A stretch of DNA of 64,000 nt, from positions 124,001-188,000 of the forward strand of contig CAJQUN010000419.1 in NCBI GenBank assembly GCA_907163345.1, read 5' to 3'. Origin of the DNA: Haberlea rhodopensis. Its lineage: Eukaryota > Streptophyta > Magnoliopsida > Lamiales > Gesneriaceae. Numbering within the stretch: the first letter of the stretch is position 1; each line of letters opens with the position of its first letter. The position numbers and the translations under genes were made by a program. Shown piece after piece: positions 1 to 11,074 of the stretch. The notes under the pieces were generated by a model. That model searched no databases. It was given only the letters and a program-made list of their open reading frames with translations, and was not told the origin of the DNA.

Positions 1-476
1 TGCTACTCAAAACAAGATATTCACAAACAAGTCTTACGATCATCAAAACTCAAGTTGACATGCATAATGGGATTAATATCATCATGGAATAGAGACCACT
101 ACTATGATTCATTCTTATCTTACTAATTGAACTCATTTTCAAGAAAAATTTTGTTGGTGCTCAATAAATGATCAATTTCCAAATAAGAAGCATGCCACAG
201 TAATGCACTCCCCAAAACTTAATTCATGCATTGTCCTCAATGTACTAGGCACAGAAAATAGGACAAAACATTTACCATTGACAACGATCGTCAGTGATCG
301 TTGTCCAATTTCATCAGCTCATGGGGCATAGTGTTGGAACACGTCACAACACTCATGGAGTTTCGCCAAAATAAAAAACAAAAACAAAACAAACCAAAAT
401 AAACAAAAACAAAGCAAAGGGTTAAGAAAGAGTTCTTGATTTATAGTCCCAAGCTGGACTTATTACCAACATCGCT

Positions 477-1604
477 TTAACAGTTCGGAGTATGTGGATT
501 AGTGTCATCCACGTTGCAGTGCCTTAACCGCTGATCATTTATCACGTAAGTGCCTAGAATATGATCACTTACCTTAATTGCTCCATGAGCATAGACGGCA
601 GTTACCATGAATGGTCCAACCCATGACGCCTTTCGCTTGCTTTGGAAAATGCGAGGTGGTGGTGCTTTATGCAATTGCACTGTCTCTCCCTTCATGAATG
701 TCCTTTTTTCCTTGAGCTTCTTAGCCTTTTTTGACTTGACCATGTCATGGCTCTTGCCTTCCTTAGGCTCTAGCTTGGACTCCACTTCTACCTCATTAGT
801 ATCTTGCATCACATCAACAAGCAAAGTGTCAATCATGTTAACTTTCAGATAATCATGCTCGTTGTGTGCGTGTGTTGAAGATTTGAACATATTGAATGTA
901 ACTCGATCCTCTCCTACACGGAGGATCAACTTCCCTTCTTCAACATCAATGATGGCTCTTCCAGTAGCCAAGAATGGGCGTCCCAGGATCAATGGCATTC
1001 TCACATCCTCCTCCATATCCAGCACTAGGAAATCCACCGGGAAGGTGAATTGATCTATCTTTACTGGTACATCTTCAATGATTCCTAGTGGGTAGGTGAT
1101 AGACTTGTCTGCCATTTGCAACACTACCCTCGTGGGCTTCGGCTCTCCTAATCCAAGTCTCTGAAAAACAGACAAAGGCATCAAATTCACACTAGCACCC
1201 AAATCACATAATGATTTAATAGAAGAAATAGGCCCAACAGTGCAAGGAATAGAGAAACTCCCTGGATCTTTTAACTTCGTGGCCGATTTCTTTTGCACCA
1301 TAGCACTACATTCCTCAGTCAAAAAGACAGTCTCGTGCTCTCCCAATTTCTGCTTCTTAGACAACATTTTCTTTAAGAATTTGGCATAATTAGGCATTTC
1401 TCGTAAAGCATCAATAAAAGGTATATCAATATGCAAATTCTTAAGCATGTCTAAAAATTTGGCAAAGTTTGAATCAACCTTCGCCCTATTAATTGCTGCA
1501 GGGAATGGGAGATGAATGTGTACCTTTTCTTGTGGTGAGATTGGTATAGTGGCTCCAATGGACTTACCCTTGTTGTACGGTTGCTCCTTCTCCTCTTGCT
1601 TCAT
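477..1604 (-). CDS. Athila-type retropepsin fused in frame to an integrase C-terminal tail
   Basis: A 375-residue open frame. Residues about 40-235 resemble the retropepsin-like protease of Athila elements. They include a conserved linker (PGSFSIPC), an active-site-like CDLGASVNLMP with Leu where DTG/DSG proteases have Thr/Ser, and ILGRPFLAT near the second flap. From about residue 300 the sequence becomes KGETVQLHKAPP and then WVGPFMV..HGAIKV..INDQRLRH, which is how plant gypsy integrases end. The region that should lie between (RT, RNase H, integrase core; several kb in a full element) is absent. The frame nevertheless stays open across the join. This could be a random deletion or an established deletion derivative. 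It lies downstream of gag on the same strand. Identification of the two halves is confident; function of the fusion is unknown. Confidence 0.8.
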   Translation of the reverse strand: MKQEEKEQPYNKGKSIGATIPISPQEKVHIHLPFPAAINRAKVDSNFAKFLDMLKNLHIDIPFIDALREMPNYAKFLKKMLSKKQKLGEHETVFLTEECSAMVQKKSATKLKDPGSFSIPCTVGPISSIKSLCDLGASVNLMPLSVFQRLGLGEPKPTRVVLQMADKSITYPLGIIEDVPVKIDQFTFPVDFLVLDMEEDVRMPLILGRPFLATGRAIIDVEEGKLILRVGEDRVTFNMFKSSTHAHNEHDYLKVNMIDTLLVDVMQDTNEVEVESKLEPKEGKSHDMVKSKKAKKLKEKRTFMKGETVQLHKAPPPRIFQSKRKASWVGPFMVTAVYAHGAIKVSDHILGTYVINDQRLRHCNVDDTNPHTPNC

Positions 1605-1605
1605 T

Positions 1606-2966
1606 GAATCTTTTCCGTTTCCTTCTCGGCACCAATTTCCTTTCCATTCCTCAAGGTCACGGCATTGGCTTGCTCCCTTGGATTCTTCTCGGTGTCACTC
1701 GGTAGAGACCTTGTGCTCTTCCGGCCAAGATGGTTGCCAATTGTCCGACTTGAGTTTCCAAATTCTTGATAGATGCATCTTGGTTACTCATCCTTGTCTC
1801 AGTAGATGATATAAACTTGACAAGTAATTCCTCCATGCTCGGCTTTGGTTGGTAAACCGGTTGTGGTTGGGGGTTCAAAACATTCTTTTGGTCAGACCAA
1901 GAGAAGTTTGGATGATTCCTCCACGGTTGTTATAGTTGTTGGAGTAAGAATTACCTTGTTGTGGCCTGTTTCCTACAAAGTTAGCATTTTCAGTAGATTG
2001 CACAAAAGGATTACCTGCATGGCATTCCGTGCTCTGATGGTTGCCTCCACACAAATCACATATGACCACTTGAGCTTGCATCGCTGTCATGCTCAAGCCA
2101 TCCATTTTCTTATTCAACGCCTCCAATTGAGCTTTTATTGCTGTTACCTCATCAACTTGGTGCACCTCAATCGGTCTTTTGGGCACATTCCTTTCGGACT
2201 GCCACTGGTAACTGTTGGATGCCATCTCTTCCAAGAAAGCTTCCTCATGTGACTTTCTCATAATGGTACCTCCTGCTGCTGCATCAATCATGGATCTATT
2301 AGCAGAATATAAACCATTGTAAAATGTTTGTACCTGAAGCCAAATCGGAAGGCCATGATGTGGGCATCTTCGAAGTAGATCCTTGAAGCGCTCTCATGCT
2401 TCATATAGAGTCTCCGGATCATGTTGCACGAATGTGGTGATATCATTGCGCATCTTAGCTGTCTTGGAAGGGGGAAAGTATTTTGATAAGAATGCTTGCG
2501 CCATCCCCTCCCAGGTAGTGATCGATCCTGCAGGCAATGAATTTAACCAACTCTTAGCTTTATCATTTAAAGAAAAGGGAAAGAGTCGTAACCTGATGGC
2601 GTCGTCAGTGACGCCATTGTGCTTGAATGTGTCGCATATCTCCAAAAAGTTGGAGATATGAGCATTAGGATCGTCAGTAGGCAATCCTCCGAATTGCACA
2701 GAATGTTGAATCATCTGAATTATGGCAGGCTTGATCTCAAAGTTATTAGCCTGAATCCTTGGTCTAGTGATGCTAGACATGGTGCCTTGAAAAGATGATT
2801 GTGCATAGTCCATCATGGACCTTGTAATTGGCACTTCATCATTGTGTTGTTCACCATTCCCTCGATTATTCTCAGCCATCTCTATAGTTTCTTCCGGAAG
2901 TCTTCTACAAGTTCGCTCAATCTCTAAGTCAAGTGGCTCTAATATAGGTCTGTCACTTCGTAGCAT
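1606..2966 (-). pseudogene. Broken gag of the Athila-like element
   Basis: Three consecutive minus-strand open pieces (2966-2394, 2291-1875, 1878-1657) together resemble an Athila-type gag. The first holds a Retrotrans_gag core with FPFSLNDKAKSWLNSLPAGSITTW and FLSKYFPPSKT. It ends at a TGA (2394-2396) where the family normally has Trp just before ERFKDLLRRCPHH. The second carries a CCHC knuckle (CDLCGGNHQSTEC). The third holds the LEELL..NLETQVGQLA segment common before the protease. At least one nonsense codon and two frame changes prevent a full product. The capsid and nucleic-acid binding role is known from the family. Confidence 0.8.
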
Positions 2967-3119
2967 GCACTACAAAGACAACTCCCTGCAAAATTCAACA
3001 CAACGAAGGAACAACAGTGGTGAAATCGTATAAACCGTAATAAAAGTTAAAAAAAAATAAAAATAAAAAATATGGCTAAATTATAGTCAACTAATCTCCT
3101 ATGATATTACTTAAACTAG

Positions 3120-3137
3120 TCCCCGGCAACGGCGCCA
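3120..3137 (-). other. Primer-binding site, tRNA-Asp
   Basis: The plus strand reads TCCCCGGCAACGGCGCCA, which is the 3' end of plant tRNA-Asp including CCA. The minus strand is therefore complementary to that tRNA. It sits 6 bases from the inner end of the LTR. This fixes the element's orientation and 5' end, and Asp priming is typical of the Athila clade. Confidence 0.9.
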
Positions 3138-3143
3138 AAAACT

Positions 3144-4486
3144 TGATCGCTTTATTTTAAACAGTTATTTCAATGTAGCGATTCTCTACCGCAAGTGCAC
3201 GGTGTCAAGTTTTAATATAATGGTTTAAGAGTAAGGAATGTCGTACCCACAGGGACTAGTAGCAATTACCACGATCGATTAGAATTTCTATATTTAACCT
3301 ACGATTATGAAATGATTATCAAACTAAATTGACTTAAGCACAAAAATTAACCTAACCAGCAGTGATGAATAATTGAAGAGAATTTATAAACGAATTATCA
3401 AGACGTCGGTTCGCCCATGTAATCCCCCAAAAGTTGTCTATTAATTAAGATTCAATGTTTTATGTTCTAGGGTGACGAGTTTTCCTATTTCATTCGTTAT
3501 ACATTGGTCCGGTTATAACAAGTCTAGCACTAATCTACAATAAATCACTCCCGTGTCTTTATTGAATGATTAATACCAAAAAATGCTTTGTGAAAACTAC
3601 TAGCCTTCGATTTTGGTATATCTATTGCTATCACACGTGTGCTAGATTTTACTTGGTCCGTCTCAACCTAAAACCCACGGCCTAATTTACTACGTCGTAT
3701 CGTAATCTCCTATGGTCAATTCAATTACGATTACCAATATCATGCAAAAGGTAGCTAAGCTTTTACAAGCATTAAAAACATAAATTATGCGCAAAGATCA
3801 TAGAAATTAAATCAAAACTGTTAATTAACTCAATGGTTCAAACATGGGATCCCCTATGTCTTGACAAATATTCTAGCCAACAACCATAATCAAATTATAA
3901 TGTAAAAACATGTCTTTAAACAAATTTAACATCAAAATCTGATATAACATTAATTAAGTTCAGAAATACTAAGATAACGAGGATGTCGCTCCGTGCGTCG
4001 CTCCTTGCGTTGCTCTTGCTCTTCAATGATTTGTGGTGGTGCTTTTTATGGAGGAGAGGCTGCTAGGTTATTGTAAAAGTTGGCAAAAGTCCCCTAAAAT
4101 TCGTCCCTAGGTCTGATATATAGGGCAACAATAATTGGGAAGGAGTCCCCCTTGAACCAAACATGGAAAGTCTTTATTTTTCCAAAAACTCCTCGCGGGG
4201 ATCATCTTCGTCTCCTCGCGATCGATCTTCAATCTCTACTGCACGTGATACCCAAATTAAACAAATCCACGATCGATCTTCGTCATTTGCCGATCGATCG
4301 CGGAAATCTGACGATCGATCTTCGTCATTGCCGATCGATCTCGGACCTCAAATCTCCAATCTTGCGATTTGGTCCCTCCTTTTCCAGATTTGCTCAGTTT
4401 GGTCCTTTTTCAGCATTTTTAAGCCCATTTCATCCAGTTTTATGCATTTGGACCTATATTTAGAATTATTTGTAGTTGTTATTGCA
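3144..4486 (-). repeat. 5' LTR of the Athila-like element
   Basis: Begins TGATCGC directly beyond the primer-binding site. The inner part has the characteristic CTACCGCAAGTGCACGGTGTCAAG block. The interval 4190-4345 has at least five CGATCGAT palindromes (see findings). The outer end is uncertain because the partner LTR is outside the window; I place it at a TTGCA near 4486, before the AGGTCAGCCC repeats. Confidence 0.6.
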
Positions 4487-5990
4487 GGTCAGCCCTACAC
4501 AAGTAACATGTCAGACATGTTTAAAGATTTAATTATATACTTAGAATTAGTATTCATTGCAGGTCGGCCCTGCTAAGAGAACAAGTCAGCCCTGTAAAGA
4601 TAGAAGGTCAGCCCTGCCTAGATAACATGTCAGCCCCGCCTAGAAAACATGTCAGCCTTGTTCGAGGTTTACATGCCTATCCAGTTCAGCCTCCCTCTCC
4701 AGCTCGACTTGTTATCTATAGCCCAAGCGTATTAAGCCATTTTTATAGTATAGTGGGTGGGGGCGATGGAGCAGGTTTAGCATATTAAGCCCAGATCAGT
4801 TCTTGCCAAAATACCCGAACAATCGAGACAGCGTTACAGTAGCTCGACTAGAGGGGGGATACTGGTGTTACCCTTGTAAAAGTATGGACTCTGCAAGACC
4901 TGCTTTGGGCAAGACCTCTACAATGGCCACCCCCAGGTCGGCCTCAGGAAGATCTCCACCTCGGCCACCCCAGCTCGGCCTCAGGAAGATCTCCAGCTCG
5001 GCCACCCCAGCTCGGCCTCAGGAAGATCACCACCTCGGCCACCCCAGCCCAGGTCGACCTCAGGAAGACCTCCACCTCGGCCACCCCAGCTCAGCCGCGT
5101 GGATGACCTCCACCTCGGCCACCCCAGGTCGGCCTCGAGGATGACCTCTACCATGGCCACCCCCAGGTCGGCCTCAGGAAGCCCTCCACCTCGGCCACCC
5201 CAAATCGGCCTCGAGGATGACCTCCACCTCGGCCACCCCCAGGTCGACCTCGAGGATGACCTCTACCATGGCCACCCCAAGGTCGGCCTCAGGAAGACCT
5301 CCACCTCGGCCACCCAAGGTCGGCCTCGAGGATGACCTCCACCTTGGCCACCCCAGGTCGGTCTCGAGGATGACCTCCACCTCGACCACCACCAGGTCGG
5401 CCTCCCGGAAGATCTACACCTGAGGAGTGATCTCATAAATCAGAGGCACAAAACATATCTCCGTATACGAATAATATCTTAAAAGCTGCATAAATCGTAC
5501 AAAGAGTGCAATAGTTGTCTGTGGTCCCCATCACTGGGACTCTGACCCATGCCTTCAGCATAAGACAATGTCCCCTAGACCTTGGGTAGGTAGTTACAGG
5601 TTGTCTCCTCCATTCTCATATAAATACCAGATAACTCTCACCAAGAAAGGGGTAGATTTTCCGTGAGAGAGCAGGCAGGAGGGTTGAGAGGGCATGGGGA
5701 AGGCCAACACATCTTTCTAGGGGGGAAAAGAAAGCATGTCTCCTTCCTCCTCAAGAACAAACAGCAGCCGATGTCTTCCCCCTTCACCATTTTCATTTCT
5801 TAGCTCATTTCTTGTAAAGAAGACACTGTAAATCACACACCTGTTTATAGTGAAATTTATACCGGACTTGGTCCCGTGGTTTTTCCCCATCTTTTGGGGT
5901 TTTTCACGTAAAAAATCTGATCTCCTTTACTTTTTGTATATTGTTTTGTACTTGGAAGAAATACACGTCTACCCTACCAAAATTCCAGGT
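4487..5990 (+). repeat. Gypsy-type LTR (fragment or solo) with internal minisatellite
   Basis: Plus-strand LTR-like segment. It has a TATA box (TATAAATACC near 5621) and a purine-rich leader. Its U5-like end contains ATTTATACCGGACTTGGTCCCGTG and TTTTTCACGTAAAAA (5850-5915), closely resembled by 20490-20600, so two copies of one family are present. The left edge is unclear. Positions 4487-4680 hold irregular repeats of about 25-30 bp built on CATGTCAGCCC. No internal region or partner LTR follows. Open frames in this stretch come from the repeat and are not genes. Confidence 0.6.
4911..5420 (+). repeat. GC-rich 37-bp minisatellite
   Basis: Roughly 13 head-to-tail units of about 37 bp alternate CTCGGCC, ACCCCAG and GGAAGATCTCC or GAGGATGACCTCC blocks. 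Units vary by substitution and small indels. Base composition is far more GC-rich than the AT-rich surroundings. The unit length is not a multiple of three, and all six frames give repetitive peptides, so coding is unlikely. Confidence 0.85.
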
Positions 5991-5999
5991 AACAAAAAA

Positions 6000-6142
6000 C
6001 ATTATAATCTTTGTAGGATCAAGCGGTTTTCGCTATACCAAAACGTATAACTAGTGGTAATAGTAACTAAAATCTTTTAAACTGTACAACAGCCTAAGTG
6101 TCACGGTTCGACCAGTCTCCTAGTACGAAAAACTATTGTTCC
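6000..6142 (+). repeat. Inverted-repeat arm A
   Basis: A 143-bp arm from CATTATAATC to ATTGTTCC. Its near-perfect reverse complement is at 6293-6435. The source repeat family is not recognised. Confidence 0.9.
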
Positions 6143-6150
6143 CCAATTTG

Positions 6151-6267
6151 TGAAGAATTCCAACAAATTTAAGAATATCGGCTAAGGATCTCCGGCAGAG
6201 AAAATATAGTTTAAACGTTGAAGTAGTAAAGAGAGATTGAATGACAAAGATTTCACTTTCTCTCTAT
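6151..6267 (+). repeat. Inverted-repeat arm B
   Basis: A 117-bp arm from TGAAGAATTCC to CTCTCTATT. Its reverse complement is at 6441-6558. It lies 8 bp after arm A, so the two inverted repeats interleave rather than nest. Confidence 0.9.
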
Positions 6268-6292
6268 TTGATTTAATAAGTTATATTGTTGA

Positions 6293-6435
6293 GGAACAAT
6301 AGTTTTTCGTACTAGGCGACCGGTCGAACCGTGGCACTTAGGTTGTCGTACAGTTTAAAATATTTTAGTTACTATTACCACTAGTTATACGTTTTGGAAT
6401 AGCGAAAACCGCTTGATCCTACAAAGATTATAATG
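6293..6435 (-). repeat. Inverted-repeat arm A' (reverse complement of 6000-6142)
   Basis: Same length as arm A with a few substitutions. It is separated from arm B by 25 bp and from arm B' by a TTTTT run. Confidence 0.9.
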
Positions 6436-6440
6436 TTTTT

Positions 6441-6558
6441 AATAGAGAGAAAGTGAAATCTTTGTCATTCAATCTCTCTTTACTACTTCAACGTTTAAAC
6501 TATATTTTCTCTGCCGGAGATCCTTAGCTGATATTCTTAAATTTGTTGGAATTCTTCA
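6441..6558 (-). repeat. Inverted-repeat arm B' (reverse complement of 6151-6267)
   Basis: Matches arm B in inverse orientation with one or two mismatches. It ends in GGAATTCTTCA. Confidence 0.9.
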
Positions 6559-7055
6559 AATAGTTGCCTAAAGCATTGTGCCATAGTCTTAATTCAATAT
6601 GAATACGCTGATCTCTCATCCTTTCACACAAATGACCACAAAGATCACAAATGAAGGATTTGGGTCCATCTTGACAACATATACGCACAAATAAAGAATT
6701 AAGTCTTGACATAATGATAAGAATTTTATTTTCATTTATTTATATATAGAAGTTCTGTAATTTGTTTTTCATATAGGAAATGGAATCTATTATCGTAAAA
6801 TAATTAATACCAAATATACTAATCAATATGTAACATCAACATTTCAAACTCGCACCACTTACGAGTTAGTTTGATGTTACCTCTAAAAACAGTGCCCGAT
6901 CGATAGCATCAAAATATCCTCACTTACGACCATACACGATTTTGTCCCACTTCAATGTTTTGTGGCTAGTTATAGACTAATTATATTAATTTGTATAGTA
7001 GAGCATATATTGTGTGTTTTTACAATGTTTTTTTATATATAGTAAGCATTTATAT

Positions 7056-7105
<50 letters not shown>

Positions 7106-8139
7106 GAATGCTTGATAGTGGGGATGATTTGTCTTTATTTTTATTATTAATATTCACAATTGAAAATAATAAAGCAAAACACCCAAATGTTTCAACTTTA
7201 GGGGAGTGGGCATCTTTGCTTTGCACTAACACGACGTACAGATACCCCATTACCAACACCTTAGTTGACAAAGATGGTCAAAAATGAAATATTGTTCTCA
7301 TATCTGATCCAAATCGTTGATGATGTGTGGTTATAACTGTTATTTTGCTATGATACGTTGGAAAACCATTGTCCTGAATTTTCAAATCTCAGTTGGTGGA
7401 TGAATCTGTTATTTTGACCTTAGCTCTAGCATAGTTTAATATAGGGGATTGATCCCGGTAAAGAACATGGGATATAGTTATTTTAAGCACATTCGTATCG
7501 AAACCGTTCTACTATAAAATTGGGGTCGCACCGCCCCTGGTTTTAGCTCCATTTATTTAGTTGTAATTTTTTTTATATTAGGAGGAAATTTTTCCCACTT
7601 AATGAGGGATTTCCACATCATTATGACTGAATTCTAATATGTATAGCATTTGAACTTTGCAAAATCAAGTTTCTCATTATCTGAATGTGTTACACGATTT
7701 TAAATCTCACAATATAATAATCAAAGAAAAAATAAACCTAAATAATTATGTATGATACATGATTCATCATCCAAACTTTAATTATGATCATGACGTTTCT
7801 GCAACTTCAATTTTAAGCTTTTGAGGAAAAGATTTATATATGTCGTTGGGATATATTCCGAAAAGCTTTATCCATAGGAATGTTTCACATTAGTCACAAT
7901 GTTATTCCGTTCCACATGATATTCGGATCGATTCGATTCGCTTTCTAGGTTTTTCAATCAATTTGCAATGATTTTTATCTCAAATGTTATATTGCAAAAT
8001 ATTATTTATTTATACGTGAGTTTTTTTTTTGTAAGGAAAGAGTTGATTAAATAGAGCATCGGAGGTGCTCAGAAAGTAAAGCAGTGAGTTACAAAAGTTT
8101 TACCATAGCATTCTTATGCATTGAGATTCAAGCACAATA
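6559..8139. other. Unassigned AT-rich intergenic DNA
   Basis: No convincing coding region. The interval contains an imperfect hairpin at about 6829-6882 (arms around GTAACATCAA..ACTCG). A (TA)n microsatellite lies at 7058-7102. Short open frames through the TA run are artefacts. The remainder is AT-rich sequence with no recognised family. Confidence 0.5.
7058..7102. repeat. (TA)n microsatellite
   Basis: An uninterrupted run of about 22 TA units. Confidence 0.95.
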
Positions 8140-8300
8140 AAGGAAATCTAAACCAATCGTTAACTGGAAACGATTCCAATCCTACTTTTTTAGTCACTAA
8201 CCAAGACTAAAGATCCTTAAAAATCACCTCATTACGAAGGTTCCAGATGCTTCACACCACACAATTCCACATTGTAATCCAAATTTCAGTTCCACCATTT
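8140..8300 (-). pseudogene. Possible LINE reverse-transcriptase 3' remnant
   Basis: Minus-strand conceptual translation gives TEIWITMWNCVV-stop-SIWNLRNEVIFKDL. This resembles the C-terminal region after the RT domain of plant LINEs, where a W..W.LRN..IF pattern is common. Only about 50 residues survive, interrupted by stops, and no poly(A) tail or target duplication was found. This is a pattern-based guess. Confidence 0.35.
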
Positions 8301-8490
8301 CCAAGATGATTTACGATGTTGTCCATGTTAATTATATGTTGATAGTCCATGAATTTAAAAGTATGCTATATATGAGAATGCCAAAATACAAATTTATATA
8401 GTGAGTTTTCTGATTATTACTCAATCCAAGAAACTACAGAACCCGGTAGCATGTTAAACATGGTTATAGTAAAACAAAAGACCATGTACG

Positions 8491-9169
8491 TGTTATGAGG
8501 GTATCCGTCTTGACATCGCCATGTGTACCTGCAAAACAAATACAAATACACAATATGCAAATATAATACTAAACTCAAAAGGATATCGAGTCAGGCTCAG
8601 ATCTGCTGTTTTCCCAATCTACGTCACGGAGAGAAACCTCGGTAAAGACCGGAAGGAAAAGACCCCAATAAATCTATCAAACCCACCAGAAGCACAAAGC
8701 AAAGCACCGAGAACACTGTTCACGCAGCAAGGTGGTCACGGCCAGAACCACCACTCAGAAACACCACTGAACAAGGAGCATGAATCTGCCTCCCACAATT
8801 CAGAATCACTCAGCGCACAAAGCACTCGAGAAACAGAACCTTTCAGCGCACAAAGCACTCGAGAAAGACAACCCTCACGCTCAATACACTGAACCACAAA
8901 GGAAGAGCTTGTGTTCTCAAAGAGAGGGGATGAGACGCACGTACAGGTTAAGATTTGGGAGGTGGACGAACTGGAAAAATGAGGAGTGGTGAACTTTCGA
9001 GAGGCGTACGTCTTAGACTCTTTTTCAGAATGAAGGAGGCCAACGCATTTTTGGGTTAAGAAGAGAAGAGGCACTCAATCTGATGCCTTAATAAATAGAT
9101 TAGGGATAGGTTAACTAAGGCGATGAAAGGATTATGGGTTTAATTAATTTTGGGCCACAATACCCAACA
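8491..9169 (-). repeat. 3' LTR of the 8.5-14.5 kb copia element
   Basis: TGTTATGAGGG..CCCAACA, 679 bp, differing from 13873-14551 at only scattered positions. It contains a short internal direct repeat (CAGCGCACAAAGCACTCGAG, twice). Confidence 0.95.
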
Positions 9170-9184
9170 AATCTCCACCTTGGC
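9170..9184 (-). other. Polypurine tract
   Basis: The minus strand reads a purine-rich CCAAGGTGGAGATT directly against the 3' LTR, the usual copia plus-strand primer position. Confidence 0.8.
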
Positions 9185-9452
9185 TCAATACTGGTTTCTC
9201 TTCAGACGTAGGAAAAACATACAAGCAGACATCATCATCGCCTTATGGTCCCCACAATACACAAAGTAATTGTGTGGACCAAGTTCCTGTCAAAACACAA
9301 AGTAAAGACAAGAAAAACAATAACAAACACACAGCAAGTTAAAGTGGGAAAGTAACCAGGGTAACAGTTTTATAACGAGCACACATCAGGTTATAAAACA
9401 CTAACCAATGGACTAAACATGCATCAATCACCAGTATCAAATTTTAAAATTT

Positions 9453-10289
9453 TTAAACATGATAGAAATTTACTAAGGGCAAACACTTAGTACCCATGTC
9501 AGGAGGATTAAACTCAGAAGGTATTTTCTCAAGATAAACTAAACATTTGGCAACAACATCTCTAATGTAATGAAACCTAACATCAATATGCTTAGTTCTA
9601 TCATGAAAAATTGGATTCTTACATAATTGTATTCCAGATTGTGAATCAGAAAACACAACTACATCACCTTCAAGCAAGCCAATTTCAGAAATCAATCCTT
9701 TTAACACAGCAACATACTCAGATTCAGTTGTAGATAAAGCAACTATATGTTGTAACTGGGATTCTCAACTAATGCAAGCACCACACAAAGTGAACACATA
9801 AGATGTAGTAGATTTTCTGTTATCCCTATCATTAGCATAGTTAGAATCCACATAACCTTTTAGTTTAACACATTCAGAACCCTTAGAAAAACTCAAGCCA
9901 TAATGCAAAGAGTGTTTCAAGTATCTCAATAGCCATTTAACAGCATTCCAATGCACAATGCCAGTGTTAGACATATACCTACTTAAGCAACTAACAGCAT
10001 AAGCTATATCATGCCTAGTACTAACCATCAAATACATAACAGATCCTATTGCATTTAAATAAGGCACATTCATCATAGAATCAAAGTCAAAATCAGATTT
10101 AGGACATTGATCTTTACTCAACACAAAATGAGCAGCTGATGGTACATTAACAGGCTTAGTATCAAACATAGAAAATTTCTTCAAAATCTTTTCAACATAA
10201 GAAGTTTGGTTCAAGTAGATAGTCGACATCTTCCTATCTCTCACAATATCCATACCTAATATTCTACCAGCATCTCCTAAGAATTTCAT
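9453..10289 (-). pseudogene. Copia RNase H domain (broken)
   Basis: Two open pieces (10289-9765 and 9707-9453) cover the RT connection and RNase H. Landmarks are GMDIVRD, NAIGSVMYLM..RHDIAYAVSCLSRYM, HWNAVKWLLRYLKHSLHYGL and GYVDSNYANDRDNRKSTTSYVF. The end of the domain shows FSDSQSGIQLCKNP..HDRTKHIDVRFHYIRD. A stop lies between the pieces, near where the family has TTESEY. In the family this domain removes the RNA template during reverse transcription. It is the last domain before the polypurine tract, as expected. Confidence 0.9.
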
Positions 10290-10328
10290 GTCAAATTTTT
10301 CACTTAGACATTTCTTAACATGCTCAGT

Positions 10329-10801
10329 TTATTTCAAACAGGGACTAGCAATTAAGATGTCATCCACATAAATCAACAAGAATATACGCACATATACTTT
10401 ATCCTTAAAATACAAGCAATGATCATAGGAGCTTCTTTTAAATTTTAAGGAAAGCATGCACTCATCAAACTTCTTATTCCATTGCCTAGGGGATTGCTTT
10501 AGACCACACAAAGATTTCTTGAGCAACACACATTATCAGGGTTTTTAGAATCAATAAAACCTTCAGGTTGCTTAATATAAATCTTTTCATCAAGGTCACT
10601 ATGCAAAAAAGCAGTTTTTACATCCATTTGTATAAGTTCCCAGTCAAATTGAGCAACAAGAGAAAGCATAATTCTCCCAGTAGCGAACTTAACAACATGA
10701 GCAAAAATTTCAGAGTCTACACCTTCTTTTTGAGTAAAACCTTTAGCTACAAGCCTAGCTTTGAACCTAACAGAATCATTTTCATTCTTAATCTTAAACA
10801 A
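10329..10801 (-). pseudogene. Copia reverse transcriptase (broken)
   Basis: Piece one (10801-10499) shows RFKARLVAKGFTQKEGVD and QMDVKTAFLHSDLDEKIYIKQPEGF. Piece two (10529-10329) shows LKKSLCGLKQSPRQWNKKFD and the catalytic motif YVDDIL. A frameshift near 10510 separates them, and a stop follows the second piece. The catalytic Asp pair is retained, but the protein cannot be made as one chain. Confidence 0.92.
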
Positions 10802-11074
10802 CCATTTGCAATCAACAACAGAGCAATTAACAGGTTTAAGAACAAGAATCCACGTATGGATTCACAATCAAAGAATGCATTTCTTCTTTCATAGCACACA
10901 GCCAGTCATTAGCATTTTTGATTTCAAAGCTTTATTGTAGGTTTTAGGTTCACAGTTATCAATTGATTCAAACACATTGAATACATAAGAAGCAAGGTCA
11001 AAGTCACTTAGCTTAGCAGGTTGTCTTATGTTTCTCCTAGCACTATCTCTAGTCAATTGATAATCATGCAAATC

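Larger units (their letters stand above)
1..4486 (-). mobile_element. Athila-like Ty3/gypsy retrotransposon, 5' part (LTR, PBS, gag, protease)
   Basis: Minus-strand LTR retrotransposon that runs off the left edge of the window. Reading right to left there is an LTR (about 4486 to 3144), a tRNA-Asp primer-binding site, gag, and an Athila-type protease joined to an integrase tail. Reverse transcriptase, RNase H and the integrase core are missing, so the copy is non-autonomous. Positions 1-476 are non-coding internal sequence of the element. They include a polypurine-like stretch (minus strand near 206) and an A-rich run at 365-420. The 3' LTR is not seen and probably lies outside the window. 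The lineage is inferred from the DLGAS protease motif and the tRNA-Asp primer. Confidence 0.8.

Noticed and set aside
3120..3137. A tRNA-Asp gene
   Set aside because: Only the 3' 18 bases match; there is no cloverleaf upstream. It is a primer-binding site.
4803..5423. Overlapping open frames of 68-113 residues on both strands
   Set aside because: They are translations of the 37-bp minisatellite in different frames and resemble each other rather than any protein.
6991..7287. Open frames with Tyr-Ile runs
   Set aside because: They are produced by reading through the (TA)n microsatellite.
8521..8892. Repeated 123-residue frames at 8521-8892 and 13903-14274
   Set aside because: They lie inside the two LTRs of one copia element, antisense to it, and are identical because the LTRs are.
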